Source of the DNA: Lacinutrix algicola
GTDB lineage: Bacteria; Bacteroidota; Bacteroidia; Flavobacteriales; Flavobacteriaceae
Direction: 5' to 3'
Length of the DNA stretch: 64,000 bases
Assembly: GCF_001418085.1 (NCBI RefSeq)
Contig: NZ_LIQH01000021.1
Location: 164,128 to 228,127, forward strand
Made by a program: the position numbers and the translations under genes. The notes under the pieces are model-generated. The model saw only the letters and a list, made by a program, of their open reading frames with translations. It searched no databases and was not told the origin of the DNA. Shown one piece after another: positions 26,061 through 35,716 of this stretch (its first letter is position 1; every line of letters begins with the position of its first letter).

Positions 26061-27371
26061 TTGAAGAATTTTGAATTAAAAATGCCTAAAATGGGCGAAA
26101 GTATAACCGAAGGAACAATTATCAATTGGTTAATATCAGAAGGAGACGCTTTCGAAGAAGGAGATATTATACTAGAAGTAGCAACAGATAAGGTTGATAA
26201 CGAAGTGCCTGCACCAGCAGCAGGAACTTTAGTAAAAACCATGTTTCAAGCAAAAGATGTTGTGCCTGTTGGAGAAGTTATGGCAATTCTTGAAGTATCA
26301 GAAGAAGTAAAATCTTCAAACAAGAAGCATGTTGGCAAAAGCGATAGCGAAGAACCACAGAAAAAGAAAAAAGAAGTAAAAAGACAAAAACCTGTTCAGG
26401 CAGCTTCGACTTCAACTTCAACGTCATTTTCAACATCAAACAGTAACACGTTCTTTTCGCCACTAATTATAAAAATAGCAAAAGAACATCACATTAGTTT
26501 CGAAGAGTTAGCACGTATTCCAGCAACTGGAAACGAAGGTAGGTTACGTAAAAGTGATGTATTTCAATATATAGACGACGGACGACCATACAAATTCGCA
26601 CAACCAGTAGCAGAAAAAGATCCAACAGCATATAGAATCCCACAATTAAACTTCGATAAAGGCAAAGGAAAAGTAATCGAAATGGACCGTATGCGCCAAA
26701 TGATTGCAGATCATATGGTGTACTCAAAACACACATCACCACACGTTACGGCGTATGTAGAAGCCGATTTAACGAATATGGTGAATTGGAGAAATGCAAA
26801 CAAAGTAGCTTTTCAAGAAAAGCACGGAGAACGTTTAACTTTTACACCATTATTTGTAGAAGCGGTAGCGAAAGCGGTTAAAGATTTTCCGAATATCAAT
26901 GCTTCGGTAGATGGTAATAACATTATTGTAAAAGAAGATATTAATATTGGTATGGCAACAGCTTTACCAAGCGGGAATTTAATAGTTCCTGTGGTTAGAA
27001 ACGCAGATACAAAAGACCTAAAACAAATTGCGGCTAACGTAAACGAACTAGCAGGAAAAGCTAGAGAAAATAAATTGTCAGGCGACGATATTAAAGGCAG
27101 CACCTTCACCATTTCTAACGTTGGAACCTTTGGAAGCGTCATGGGAACACCAATTATCAATCAACCCGAAGTTGCCATTTTAGCTTTAGGAATCATCAAA
27201 AAAAGACCAGAAGTAATCACTACCGAGAAAGGCGACGAAATAGCTATTCGTAGCATGATGTATTTATCACTCTCTTTCGATCATCGTGTAGTAGACGGAT
27301 TCTTAGGAGGAAGCTTCGTAAAAAGAGTTGCAGATTATTTCGAACAATTCGATGTAAACAGAACAATATAA
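26061..27371 (+). CDS. 2-oxo acid dehydrogenase E2 (dihydrolipoyl acyltransferase), branched-chain type
   Basis: 436 residues from a TTG start at 26061. An ATG at 26082 is possible, but the TTG gives the family-typical FELKMPKMGES N-terminus. The single lipoyl domain (about 1-80) has Lys44 in EVATDKVDNEVP; a Lys/Ser/Thr-rich linker follows. The E1/E3-binding domain covers about 131-170 (FFSPLIIKIAKEHHISFEEL, GNEGRLRKSDVFQYI), and the catalytic domain ends with LSFDHRVVDGFLGG, which holds the active His and Asp. With ilvE and E1 downstream and Lrp upstream, a branched-chain keto acid dehydrogenase is the best guess. The E3 gene is not in the window. Confidence 0.9.
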   Translation: MKNFELKMPKMGESITEGTIINWLISEGDAFEEGDIILEVATDKVDNEVPAPAAGTLVKTMFQAKDVVPVGEVMAILEVSEEVKSSNKKHVGKSDSEEPQKKKKEVKRQKPVQAASTSTSTSFSTSNSNTFFSPLIIKIAKEHHISFEELARIPATGNEGRLRKSDVFQYIDDGRPYKFAQPVAEKDPTAYRIPQLNFDKGKGKVIEMDRMRQMIADHMVYSKHTSPHVTAYVEADLTNMVNWRNANKVAFQEKHGERLTFTPLFVEAVAKAVKDFPNINASVDGNNIIVKEDINIGMATALPSGNLIVPVVRNADTKDLKQIAANVNELAGKARENKLSGDDIKGSTFTISNVGTFGSVMGTPIINQPEVAILALGIIKKRPEVITTEKGDEIAIRSMMYLSLSFDHRVVDGFLGGSFVKRVADYFEQFDVNRTI

Positions 27372-27377
27372 ACGTTT

Positions 27378-27456
27378 TGTCATTCCTGCGTAGGTAGGAA
27401 TCCACAAAATAAGTACTAAATAAATATAGATTCCTGCTTTTGCAGGAATGACAAAA
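27378..27456. repeat. Facing pair of family A repeats between E2 and ilvE
   Basis: A direct unit (27378-27405, TTGTCATTCCTGCGTAGG then TAGGAATCCAC) faces an inverted unit (27428-27456, ending TGCAGGAATGACAAAA). The inverted unit runs to 4 bases before the ilvE ATG and contains a misleading in-frame ATG. Confidence 0.82.
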
Positions 27457-27459
27457 ATT

Positions 27460-28512
27460 ATGAGCCACAACATATCAATACAAAAAGTAACGGAATCTCA
27501 AGTCACAAACATAGACTTCAACAACATACCATTAGGCACAACATTCACAGATCACATGTTTATTTGCGATTACGATAATGGCACATGGGTAAACCCAAGA
27601 ATAATCCCAATGGGAATGATTCCAACACATCCAGCAGCAATGGCATTACATTATGGGCAAGCCATTTTCGAAGGCATGAAAGCAACTATAGATGCAAATG
27701 GAAACCCAATGTTATTTAGAGCAGATAAAAATGCAGCACGATTAAATACAAGTGCAGACCGAATGGGAATGCCTAATTTTCCAGAAGATTTATTCGTAGA
27801 AGGTTTAAAACAATTAGTAGATATCGAACGTAGTTGGATTCCACCAGCAGACGGAAGTGCTCTATACTTAAGGCCATTCATGTATGCCGACGAGCCATTT
27901 ATTGGTATGCGTGCAGCAAATCATTATAAGTTTATAATCATGGCATCTCCAGCAGGACCATTTTTTAGTAATCGTATTAAATTGTGGGCCGAAAAACAGT
28001 ATATACGTGCAGCAGCAGGAGGAACAGGAGAGGCAAAAGCAGCAGGTAATTACGCGGCAGCCATTCGTCCAACAGAGTTAGCAAAAGCTAAAGGTTATGA
28101 CCAAGTATTGTGGCTAGACGCAGTAGAACATAAATATATTCAGGAAGTAGGAACCATGAATATTTTCTTTAAAATCGATGGTAAATTCATCACGCCAAAA
28201 CGCGACGGTTCTATATTAGACGGCATCACGCGCATGAGTGTTATCGACGTTTTAAGAGATAAAGGTTACGAAGTTATAGAACGTGCCATCACAATCGATG
28301 AGGTTCAAGAAGCATCAAAAAATAAAACCTTAGAAGAAGCTTTCGGGACAGGTACAGCTGTTGGTATCGCTTACATTCAAGAAATCGGATTAGAAGGCGA
28401 AACCATTCATGTCTCTAACGAAAGCCCAGTTGGTTTAGAAGTAAATAACACCTTAAATGCTATAAAAACAGGAAAGGTAGAAGATAAATTTGGATGGATG
28501 ATTAAGGCTTAA
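27460..28512 (+). CDS. ilvE: Branched-chain-amino-acid aminotransferase
   Basis: 350 residues from the ATG at 27460; the in-frame ATG at 27448 belongs to a repeat unit. It is a fold-type IV PLP enzyme: GQAIFEGMKATIDANG near 70, YLRPFMYADEPFIGM, the PLP-Lys region GGTGEAKAAGNYAAAIRP and the signature VEHKYIQEVGTMNIFF. It interconverts Leu, Ile and Val with their 2-oxo acids, the substrates of the E1/E2 enzyme encoded on both sides, so in this setting it probably serves degradation. A family C element follows within 8 bases of its stop. Confidence 0.95.
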   Translation: MSHNISIQKVTESQVTNIDFNNIPLGTTFTDHMFICDYDNGTWVNPRIIPMGMIPTHPAAMALHYGQAIFEGMKATIDANGNPMLFRADKNAARLNTSADRMGMPNFPEDLFVEGLKQLVDIERSWIPPADGSALYLRPFMYADEPFIGMRAANHYKFIIMASPAGPFFSNRIKLWAEKQYIRAAAGGTGEAKAAGNYAAAIRPTELAKAKGYDQVLWLDAVEHKYIQEVGTMNIFFKIDGKFITPKRDGSILDGITRMSVIDVLRDKGYEVIERAITIDEVQEASKNKTLEEAFGTGTAVGIAYIQEIGLEGETIHVSNESPVGLEVNNTLNAIKTGKVEDKFGWMIKA

Positions 28513-28519
28513 AGTCATT

Positions 28520-28612
28520 TGGGCGTTACCACAAGGGTCGGGCTTTCGGCAGTCGCTTTTTTTGAGAAAAACAAAAAAGAGCTTCAACAAATGCCTCAAT
28601 CCCTAACGCGTG
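28520..28612. repeat. Family C 93-bp element, copy 2 (after ilvE)
   Basis: A near-identical partner of 20807-20899: it starts TGGGCGTTACCACAAGGGTC, has GGGCTTTCGGCAGTCGC and a T run, and ends CCCTAACGCGTG. The complementary ends GCGTTA/TAACGC are kept. Confidence 0.8.
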
Positions 28613-28617
28613 CGCAA

Positions 28618-28822
28618 TGTCACTTCTAGTGATTTCGATTTTTTATCGGAATTGTATCGAGAAGCAATAAAAGTTCTCGATACAAAATTGCAGTAAAAGC
28701 AATTTCACTCGAACTGATACAGAGTTTGTCATTCCTGCGCAGGCAGGAAACCACAGAAACCAAGTAATTAAAAATAGATTCCTGCCTACGCAGGAATGAC
28801 AAAAGATAACCGCTTTCGCGGT
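28618..28822. repeat. Composite repeat block before the E1 gene
   Basis: With the family C copy this fills the 318-base gap between ilvE and E1. In order: family B direct (28618-28665, ATGTCACTTC...TATCGAGAAG), family B inverted (28671-28720, AAGTTCTCGATACAAAATTG...CACTCGAACTGAT), family A direct (28726-28754), family A inverted (28776-28803), and a small ACCGC-TTTC-GCGGT hairpin (28809-28822). Eight bases later comes the E1 ATG, preceded by AAAG. No ORF is present. Confidence 0.78.
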
Positions 28823-28830
28823 CACTAAAG

Positions 28831-30882
28831 ATGAAAAAAGAAACACTAAAAAAAGGATTTTCAAAACTCTGCACAGCAAAAGCAATGGCAGAATTATACG
28901 AAGCTAATTTTAAACAAGTTTCAAAATACGTACATGCAACATCTCGTGGACACGAAGCCATTCAAATTGCTTTAGGTTTACAATTATTACCTCAAGATTA
29001 TGCATTTCCATATTACAGAGACGATGCCATGTTATTATCTTTTGGTTTAGAACCTTACGATTTAATGTTGCAATTGTTAGCCAAAAAAGACGATCCATTT
29101 TCTGGAGGAAGAACATACTATTCACATCCAAGTTTAAAGGACGACGATAAACCAAAAATACCACACCAATCCTCTGCAACAGGAATGCAAACCATTCCAG
29201 CAACAGGAGTTGCTATGGGAATGCAGTATAAAGAATTACAAGGATTAGACGATAAAACACTTAAAGATTTACCATTCGTGGTGTGTTCTTTAGGAGACGC
29301 CTCTGTAACCGAAGGAGAAATAGCAGAAGCTTTTCAAATGGCGGCTTTAAAGCAAATGCCAATTTTATATTTAGTACAAGATAACGGTTGGGATATTAGT
29401 GCCAATGCAGCAGAAACGAGAGCGCAAAATGCTTTCGAATATGCAGCAGGATTTAAAGGACTAGATGCTATCTCAATAGATGGTGCAAACTTTACAGAAA
29501 GTTACGAAGCCTTAGAAAAAGTAATAGAAACTATTCGTACAGAGCGTAGACCATTTTTAGTACACGCAAAAGTACCGTTATTAAATCACCATACTTCTGG
29601 TGTAAGAATGGAATGGTATCGCGACGATTTAGAAGAGGCACGTTCTCGTGATCCTTATCCAGTTATTAAAAAACAATTACTAGATGCAGGATTTTCAGAA
29701 CAAGACGTTTTAGACATTGAAAATTCCGCGAAAGCGAAAGTGCAATCCGATTTTGAAAGAGCATTATTAGCCGAAGATCCAAAACCTGAAGATTTATTTA
29801 CAAACGATTTTGTACCCACACCAATTACCGAGGAAAAAGGAACACGTTCACCAGAAGGCGCAGAGAAAGTAGTCATGGTAGATTGCGCTTTATTTGCAGT
29901 CGAAGAACTGATGAAAAAGCACAAAGAATGTTTGCTTTACGGACAAGATGTTGGTGGACGACTTGGTGGTGTTTTTAGAGAAGCAGCAACATTAGCACAA
30001 AAATTTGGAGACGATCGTGTGTTTAATACACCAATACAAGAAGCTTTTATTGTAGGTTCTACCGTTGGTATGAGTGCCGTTGGATTAAAACCAATTGTTG
30101 AGGTTCAGTTTGCCGATTATATTTGGCCTGGCTTAAATCAGTTGTTTACAGAAGTGAGTAGAAGTTGTTATTTATCTAATGGTAAATGGCCAGTGTCTAT
30201 GATTCTTAGAGTGCCAATTGGTGCTTATGGAAGTGGTGGACCTTACCATTCTTCTTCAGTAGAATCTGTAATCACAAATATTCGTGGTATTAAAATAGCG
30301 TATCCAAGTAATGGTGCCGATTTAAAAGGATTAATGAAAGCGGCATATTACGACCCAAATCCTGTAGTGATTTTAGAACACAAAGGTTTGTATTGGTCTA
30401 AAGTGCCAGGAACACAAGGTGCAACATCTGTCGAGCCAAGCGAAGATTATGTATTGCCTTTTGGTAAAGCATGGGTTTTACAAGAAATTTGGAAACAAGA
30501 AAATGTAGAAACATTAACTATTGTTACCTACGGTATGGGAGTGCATTGGGCAATGAATGCATCGGAAGAATTAGGGATGCAAGATCAGATAGAAGTTATC
30601 GATTTACGTACTTTATATCCTTTAGATGAAGACACGATTATGAAATCGGTTAAGAAAACAGGAAAGTGTCTTGTTGTAACAGAAGAGCCTTCAGATAATA
30701 GTTTTGCAAGAGCATTATCTGGGAAAATTCAAGAAGAATGCTTTAAGTATTTAGATGCTCCAGTAATGACTATTGGTAGTGAAAATATGCCAGCAATACC
30801 ATTAAATTCTACTTTAGAGCAAACCATGATTCCTTCAACAGAAAAAGTAAAAGCTAAGATAGAAAAGTTACTAAGCTATTAA
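28831..30882 (+). CDS. 2-oxo acid dehydrogenase E1, alpha and beta fused (branched-chain type)
   Basis: 683 residues. The alpha part (about 1-330) has YYRDDAMLLSFGLEP, the ThDP-binding SLGDASVTEGEIAEAFQMAA through QDNGWDIS, and HHTSGVRMEWYRDDLEEARS. The beta part (about 345-683) has YGQDVGGRLGGVFREA, TPIQEAFIVGSTVGMSAVGL, VEVQFADYIWPGLNQLFTEV and VVTEEPSDNSFARALSG. It decarboxylates branched 2-oxo acids and passes the acyl group to E2. Such fusions are usual in Bacteroidota. The codons around residue 298-304 (NSAKAKV) contain a 17-base stretch identical to the reverse complement of an intergenic repeat at 56706. Confidence 0.92.
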   Translation: MKKETLKKGFSKLCTAKAMAELYEANFKQVSKYVHATSRGHEAIQIALGLQLLPQDYAFPYYRDDAMLLSFGLEPYDLMLQLLAKKDDPFSGGRTYYSHPSLKDDDKPKIPHQSSATGMQTIPATGVAMGMQYKELQGLDDKTLKDLPFVVCSLGDASVTEGEIAEAFQMAALKQMPILYLVQDNGWDISANAAETRAQNAFEYAAGFKGLDAISIDGANFTESYEALEKVIETIRTERRPFLVHAKVPLLNHHTSGVRMEWYRDDLEEARSRDPYPVIKKQLLDAGFSEQDVLDIENSAKAKVQSDFERALLAEDPKPEDLFTNDFVPTPITEEKGTRSPEGAEKVVMVDCALFAVEELMKKHKECLLYGQDVGGRLGGVFREAATLAQKFGDDRVFNTPIQEAFIVGSTVGMSAVGLKPIVEVQFADYIWPGLNQLFTEVSRSCYLSNGKWPVSMILRVPIGAYGSGGPYHSSSVESVITNIRGIKIAYPSNGADLKGLMKAAYYDPNPVVILEHKGLYWSKVPGTQGATSVEPSEDYVLPFGKAWVLQEIWKQENVETLTIVTYGMGVHWAMNASEELGMQDQIEVIDLRTLYPLDEDTIMKSVKKTGKCLVVTEEPSDNSFARALSGKIQEECFKYLDAPVMTIGSENMPAIPLNSTLEQTMIPSTEKVKAKIEKLLSY

Positions 30883-30921
30883 ATTTATAATAGTATTATA
30901 CACATACTTATGTGTGTAATA

Positions 30922-30964
30922 AAAGGGATTCGTAATTGGAAAACAATTATGAATCCCTTTTTTT
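30922..30964 (+). terminator. Rho-independent terminator after the E1 gene
   Basis: A stem AAAGGGATTCGTAATTG pairs with CAATTATGAATCCCTTT around GAAAA, followed by a T run. A smaller stem with ATTATACACAT/ATGTGTGTAAT (30895-30920) sits just before it. It separates the bkd-type genes from the thiamine operon. From 30965 to 31080 I see only AT-rich sequence. Confidence 0.88.
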
Positions 30965-31080
30965 ATGACTTCAATTTGTTTCATTTTTATGGAAATAGAT
31001 TTTAGTTAAAATGTGTTTTTCAAAAACCAACGATTTCAAAAAATAAATTCAAAAGGGTATTAAAGTCATAAATAATCTTC

Positions 31081-31088
31081 TATATTTG
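31081..31088 (+). promoter_or_regulatory. -7 box of the thiamine operon promoter
   Basis: TATATTTG matches TAnnTTTG exactly and lies about 10 bases before the TPP riboswitch, so transcription would begin at the aptamer's 5' edge. Confidence 0.6.
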
Positions 31089-31095
31089 ATGTGTA

Positions 31096-31176
31096 AACTT
31101 TAGGAGTAGCTATTAAATTAGTTTGAGAAACATCCTTAGAACCTGATTTGGTTAATACCAACGTAGGAAAAAGTTA
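31096..31176 (+). ncRNA. TPP riboswitch (THI element)
   Basis: The conserved THI-box parts occur in order: AGGAGTAGC near 31103, TTTGAGAAACATCCTTAGAA (variant of CTGAGA...ACCCTT.GAA), and CCTGATTTGGTTAATACCAA followed by CGTAGGAAA. It lies upstream of thiS and should lower expression of the whole thi operon when thiamine pyrophosphate is plentiful. There are about 56 bases between the aptamer and the thiS ATG and no strong terminator hairpin there, so control may act on translation. Confidence 0.93.
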
Positions 31177-31232
31177 TGTTCGATAAGACATCGAAATACT
31201 ACCATTTTGGTTTACAGTAATATTTTATAAAT

Positions 31233-31436
31233 ATGATTACTATAAAAGTAAACCAAGAAGATCACCACATTTTAGAACACGTAACATTAGAAGAGTTTGT
31301 TGAAAATTTAAAAATTCAAACAAACGGAATTGCTATTGCTATAAATAATACTGTGGTTAAAAAAACAAATTGGTCTTCAAGATTACTTCACAATAATGAT
31401 GATATTTTAATTATAAAATCTACTCAAGGAGGATGA
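31233..31436 (+). CDS. thiS: Sulfur carrier protein ThiS
   Basis: 67 residues with a ubiquitin-like beta-grasp pattern (ITIKVNQEDHHILEHVTLEE, GIAIAINNTVVKKTNWSSRL, IIKSTQGG). The C-terminal Gly-Gly is the site adenylated by ThiF and loaded with sulfur as a thiocarboxylate, which ThiG uses to build the thiazole ring. It is the first gene after the TPP riboswitch and 30 bases before thiC. Confidence 0.95.
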   Translation: MITIKVNQEDHHILEHVTLEEFVENLKIQTNGIAIAINNTVVKKTNWSSRLLHNNDDILIIKSTQGG

Positions 31437-31448
31437 TTTTTATTTTAA

Positions 31449-33326
<1,878 letters not shown>

Positions 33327-33390
33327 AATTATAAGGAAGTTCCCACGCTTTAAAAAAAAGCGTGGTCGAACTTTCTGTTATATCTTTTGC

Positions 33391-33444
33391 TAGTTCTTGA
33401 TACAAATTTATAGCGTTACACTATATAAATTAACTTGAACTGAC
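33391..33444. repeat. Family B repeat (inverted form) between thiC and thiD
   Basis: TAGTTCTTGATACAAATTTA ... AACTTGAACTGACG is a worn inverted family B unit (compare GTTCTCGATACAAAATTG...CTCGAACTGAT at 28671). Before it, CCACGCTT/AAGCGTGG forms a hairpin at 33342-33368 without a T run. Together they fill the 199-base thiC/thiD gap. Confidence 0.55.
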
Positions 33445-33525
33445 GGCAAAAGGATGCCACTGTAATTGTGTAACACTCACGAATTCTTATTTAATAAAAT
33501 AGAGTAATAAGCTGTATCCATTAAA

Positions 33526-34293
33526 ATGAATCAAAAAAACTACATATTAACAATAGCAGGTTTAGATCCATCCAGTGGCGCCGGAATTACTTCAGATATT
33601 AAAACATTTGAAGCTCATGGTTTGTACGGTTTGTCTGTGTGTACTGCAGTTACTGTTCAAAACGATATTGAATTTAAAGATTGTATTTGGATTGAAAAAG
33701 AAATCATTTTAAATCAGATAGAAGTATTGTTTCAACGGTTTTCAATTGCTGTAGTAAAAATAGGAATCATCCAGTCTTGGGACGTTTTATTAGCAGTTAT
33801 TCAAACATTAAAAAAGCTAAATCCAACTATAAAAATAGTACTGGATCCTGTTTTAAAAGCAAGTGCAGGTTTTAGTTTTCATAATAAACAAGATTTAAAA
33901 GTTTTAGAAGAAGTCTTGAGAAACTGCGATTTTATTACACCAAATTATGATGAAATTAAAGCTTTGTTTCCGGAGAAATCTATAGAAGAAACCATCGGTT
34001 TTATTTCAGAAAGAACAAATATCTACTTAAAAGGAGGTCATAGAAAAGATAAAAAAGGATGGGATGAAGTCTATTACAGTAAAATAGTAAAACTAAACAT
34101 TCTGCCAATTGCAGAAACCGTTTTTCAAAAGCATGGAAGTGGTTGTGTATTATCGGCTTCATTGGCTTCTAATTTAGAAAAAGGAATGAACATAGAAGAT
34201 GCTTGTAAAAATGTAAAATGGTATACAGAACAGTTTTTAAATTCAAACAACACCTTGCTAGGAACACATAAATACATAGAAAATGCTAAGTAA
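33526..34293 (+). CDS. thiD: Hydroxymethylpyrimidine (phosphate) kinase ThiD
   Basis: 255 residues, ribokinase-like fold. The N-terminal substrate motif is AGLDPSSGAGITSDIKTFEA. Later come VLDPVLKASAGFSF, DFITPNYDEIKALFP, LKGGH and the phosphate-binding GSGCVLSASLASNLEKGMNI. It phosphorylates hydroxymethylpyrimidine and its monophosphate to the diphosphate. Its end overlaps the thiE start by 11 bases. Confidence 0.94.
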   Translation: MNQKNYILTIAGLDPSSGAGITSDIKTFEAHGLYGLSVCTAVTVQNDIEFKDCIWIEKEIILNQIEVLFQRFSIAVVKIGIIQSWDVLLAVIQTLKKLNPTIKIVLDPVLKASAGFSFHNKQDLKVLEEVLRNCDFITPNYDEIKALFPEKSIEETIGFISERTNIYLKGGHRKDKKGWDEVYYSKIVKLNILPIAETVFQKHGSGCVLSASLASNLEKGMNIEDACKNVKWYTEQFLNSNNTLLGTHKYIENAK

Positions 34294-34906
34294 ACTACAT
34301 TATATTTCTCAAGGTAAAACATCTCAAGATCATTTAAGAAACATACAAAAAGCATGTGAAAACGGAGCAGCGTTAGTACAGCTTCGTTTAAAAGAAATGG
34401 CAATAGAGACTATTTTAGAAACCGCTAAAAAAGTTAGAGAAATCACCAGTCATTTTAAAGTAAAACTAATTATAAACGATCATTATAAAATAGCTAAAGC
34501 AGTAAAAGCAGACGGCGTTCATTTAGGGAAAACAGACGCATGTCCGTTAATTGTTAGAGCTTATTTAGGTAATTCATTTATAATAGGAGGTACAGCAAAT
34601 ACTTTGGAAGATTGCAAAGTTCTAATAAAAAAAGAAGTAGATTATATTGGTTTAGGACCTTTTCAATTTACAGAAACTAAAAAGAATTTAAGTCCAGTTT
34701 TGGGTGTCCAAGGTTACAAACAATTAATAGATAAATTAGGAAAAGGCACGCCTATAATTGCTATTGGCGGTATTGGCATGGAAGATGTTTCGTCAATTAT
34801 AAAAACAGGTGTCTACGGAATAGCAGTTTCTGGAACAATAACTAAAGATTTTACAAGCATTTCTAAGTTTCGTGAAATCTTAAATACATCAGAAGTAAAA
34901 GCATAA
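34283..34906 (+). CDS. thiE: Thiamine phosphate synthase ThiE
   Basis: 207 residues, TIM barrel. Typical parts are NGAALVQLRLKEM, KLIINDHYKIAKAVKADGVH, LGKTD, IGGTANTLEDC, VDYIGLGPFQFTETKKNLSP and IIAIGGIGMEDVSSI. It joins the pyrimidine diphosphate and the thiazole phosphate to thiamine phosphate. The LGPFQFTETK loop holds the pyrophosphate-binding Thr residues. It is translationally coupled to thiD by the 11-base overlap. Confidence 0.95.
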   Translation: MLSKLHYISQGKTSQDHLRNIQKACENGAALVQLRLKEMAIETILETAKKVREITSHFKVKLIINDHYKIAKAVKADGVHLGKTDACPLIVRAYLGNSFIIGGTANTLEDCKVLIKKEVDYIGLGPFQFTETKKNLSPVLGVQGYKQLIDKLGKGTPIIAIGGIGMEDVSSIIKTGVYGIAVSGTITKDFTSISKFREILNTSEVKA

Positions 34907-34942
34907 GTATTCTTAATCTAACAAAGATTCAAAAAAGTAAAA

Positions 34943-35713
34943 ATGAATAAAATATTAAAAATAGCAGATAAAGAATTTACCTCTAGATTATTCACAGGAA
35001 CTGGAAAATTTAGCGCTTCAGAAGTAATGAAAGAAGCTTTATTGGCTTCAGAAAGCGAACTCATAACGGTTGCTTTAAAAAGAGTAGACGTTCAAAATAA
35101 TGAAGATGATATTTTAACGCATTTACAACATGCACATATTAATTTATTACCAAATACATCTGGTGTTAGAACTGCAAAAGAAGCCATTTTTGCAGCAGAA
35201 TTATCAAGAGAGGCTTTAGGGACTAACTGGGTTAAATTAGAGATTCATCCAGATCCTAGATATTTATTACCAGATCCTATAGAGACTTTAAAAGCAGCAG
35301 AAGCATTAGTGAAATTGGGATTTGTAGTAATGCCTTACATTCATGCGGATCCTGTATTATGTAAGCGATTAGAGGATGTGGGAGTGCAATGTGTTATGCC
35401 ATTGGGAGCGCCAATAGGAAGTAATAAAGGATTAAAAACACAAGATTTTTTAGACATTATTATCGAGCAATCCAATGTGCCTGTTATTGTAGATGCAGGT
35501 ATTGGAGCACCTTCGCATGCGGCTTATGCAATGGAATTAGGTGCAGATGCTGTCTTAGTAAATACGGCAATTGCAGTATCTAAAGATCCAGTAGCTATGG
35601 CAAAAGCATTTAAATTGGCAGTGGAAGCAGGTAGAATGGCTTTTGAAGCCAAACTAGCGCCTATTAAAAACAAAGCAGAGGCTAGTAGTCCGTTAACGAG
35701 TTTTTTAAACTAA
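34943..35713 (+). CDS. thiG: Thiazole synthase ThiG
   Basis: 256 residues, TIM barrel. Visible motifs are [31 protein letters not shown] with the Schiff-base Lys region, [73 protein letters not shown] and [17 protein letters not shown]. It forms the thiazole ring from deoxyxylulose phosphate, the ThiS thiocarboxylate and dehydroglycine made by ThiH. It lies 3 bases before thiH. Confidence 0.97.
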   Translation: MNKILKIADKEFTSRLFTGTGKFSASEVMKEALLASESELITVALKRVDVQNNEDDILTHLQHAHINLLPNTSGVRTAKEAIFAAELSREALGTNWVKLEIHPDPRYLLPDPIETLKAAEALVKLGFVVMPYIHADPVLCKRLEDVGVQCVMPLGAPIGSNKGLKTQDFLDIIIEQSNVPVIVDAGIGAPSHAAYAMELGADAVLVNTAIAVSKDPVAMAKAFKLAVEAGRMAFEAKLAPIKNKAEASSPLTSFLN

Positions 35714-35716
35714 AAT

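Noticed and set aside
27448..27459. An in-frame ATG four codons before ilvE
   Set aside because: It belongs to the inverted family A repeat (GGAATGACAAAA); the same ATG occurs in other copies that precede no gene in frame.
12215..28803. Possible CRISPR array from the many repeats
   Set aside because: The units are scattered between genes, differ in family and spacing, are palindromic, and have no uniform spacers or cas genes.
33342..33368. Terminator between thiC and thiD
   Set aside because: The stem CCACGCTT/AAGCGTGG has no following T run, and the thi genes continue in the same direction; perhaps part of a repeat or a stability hairpin.
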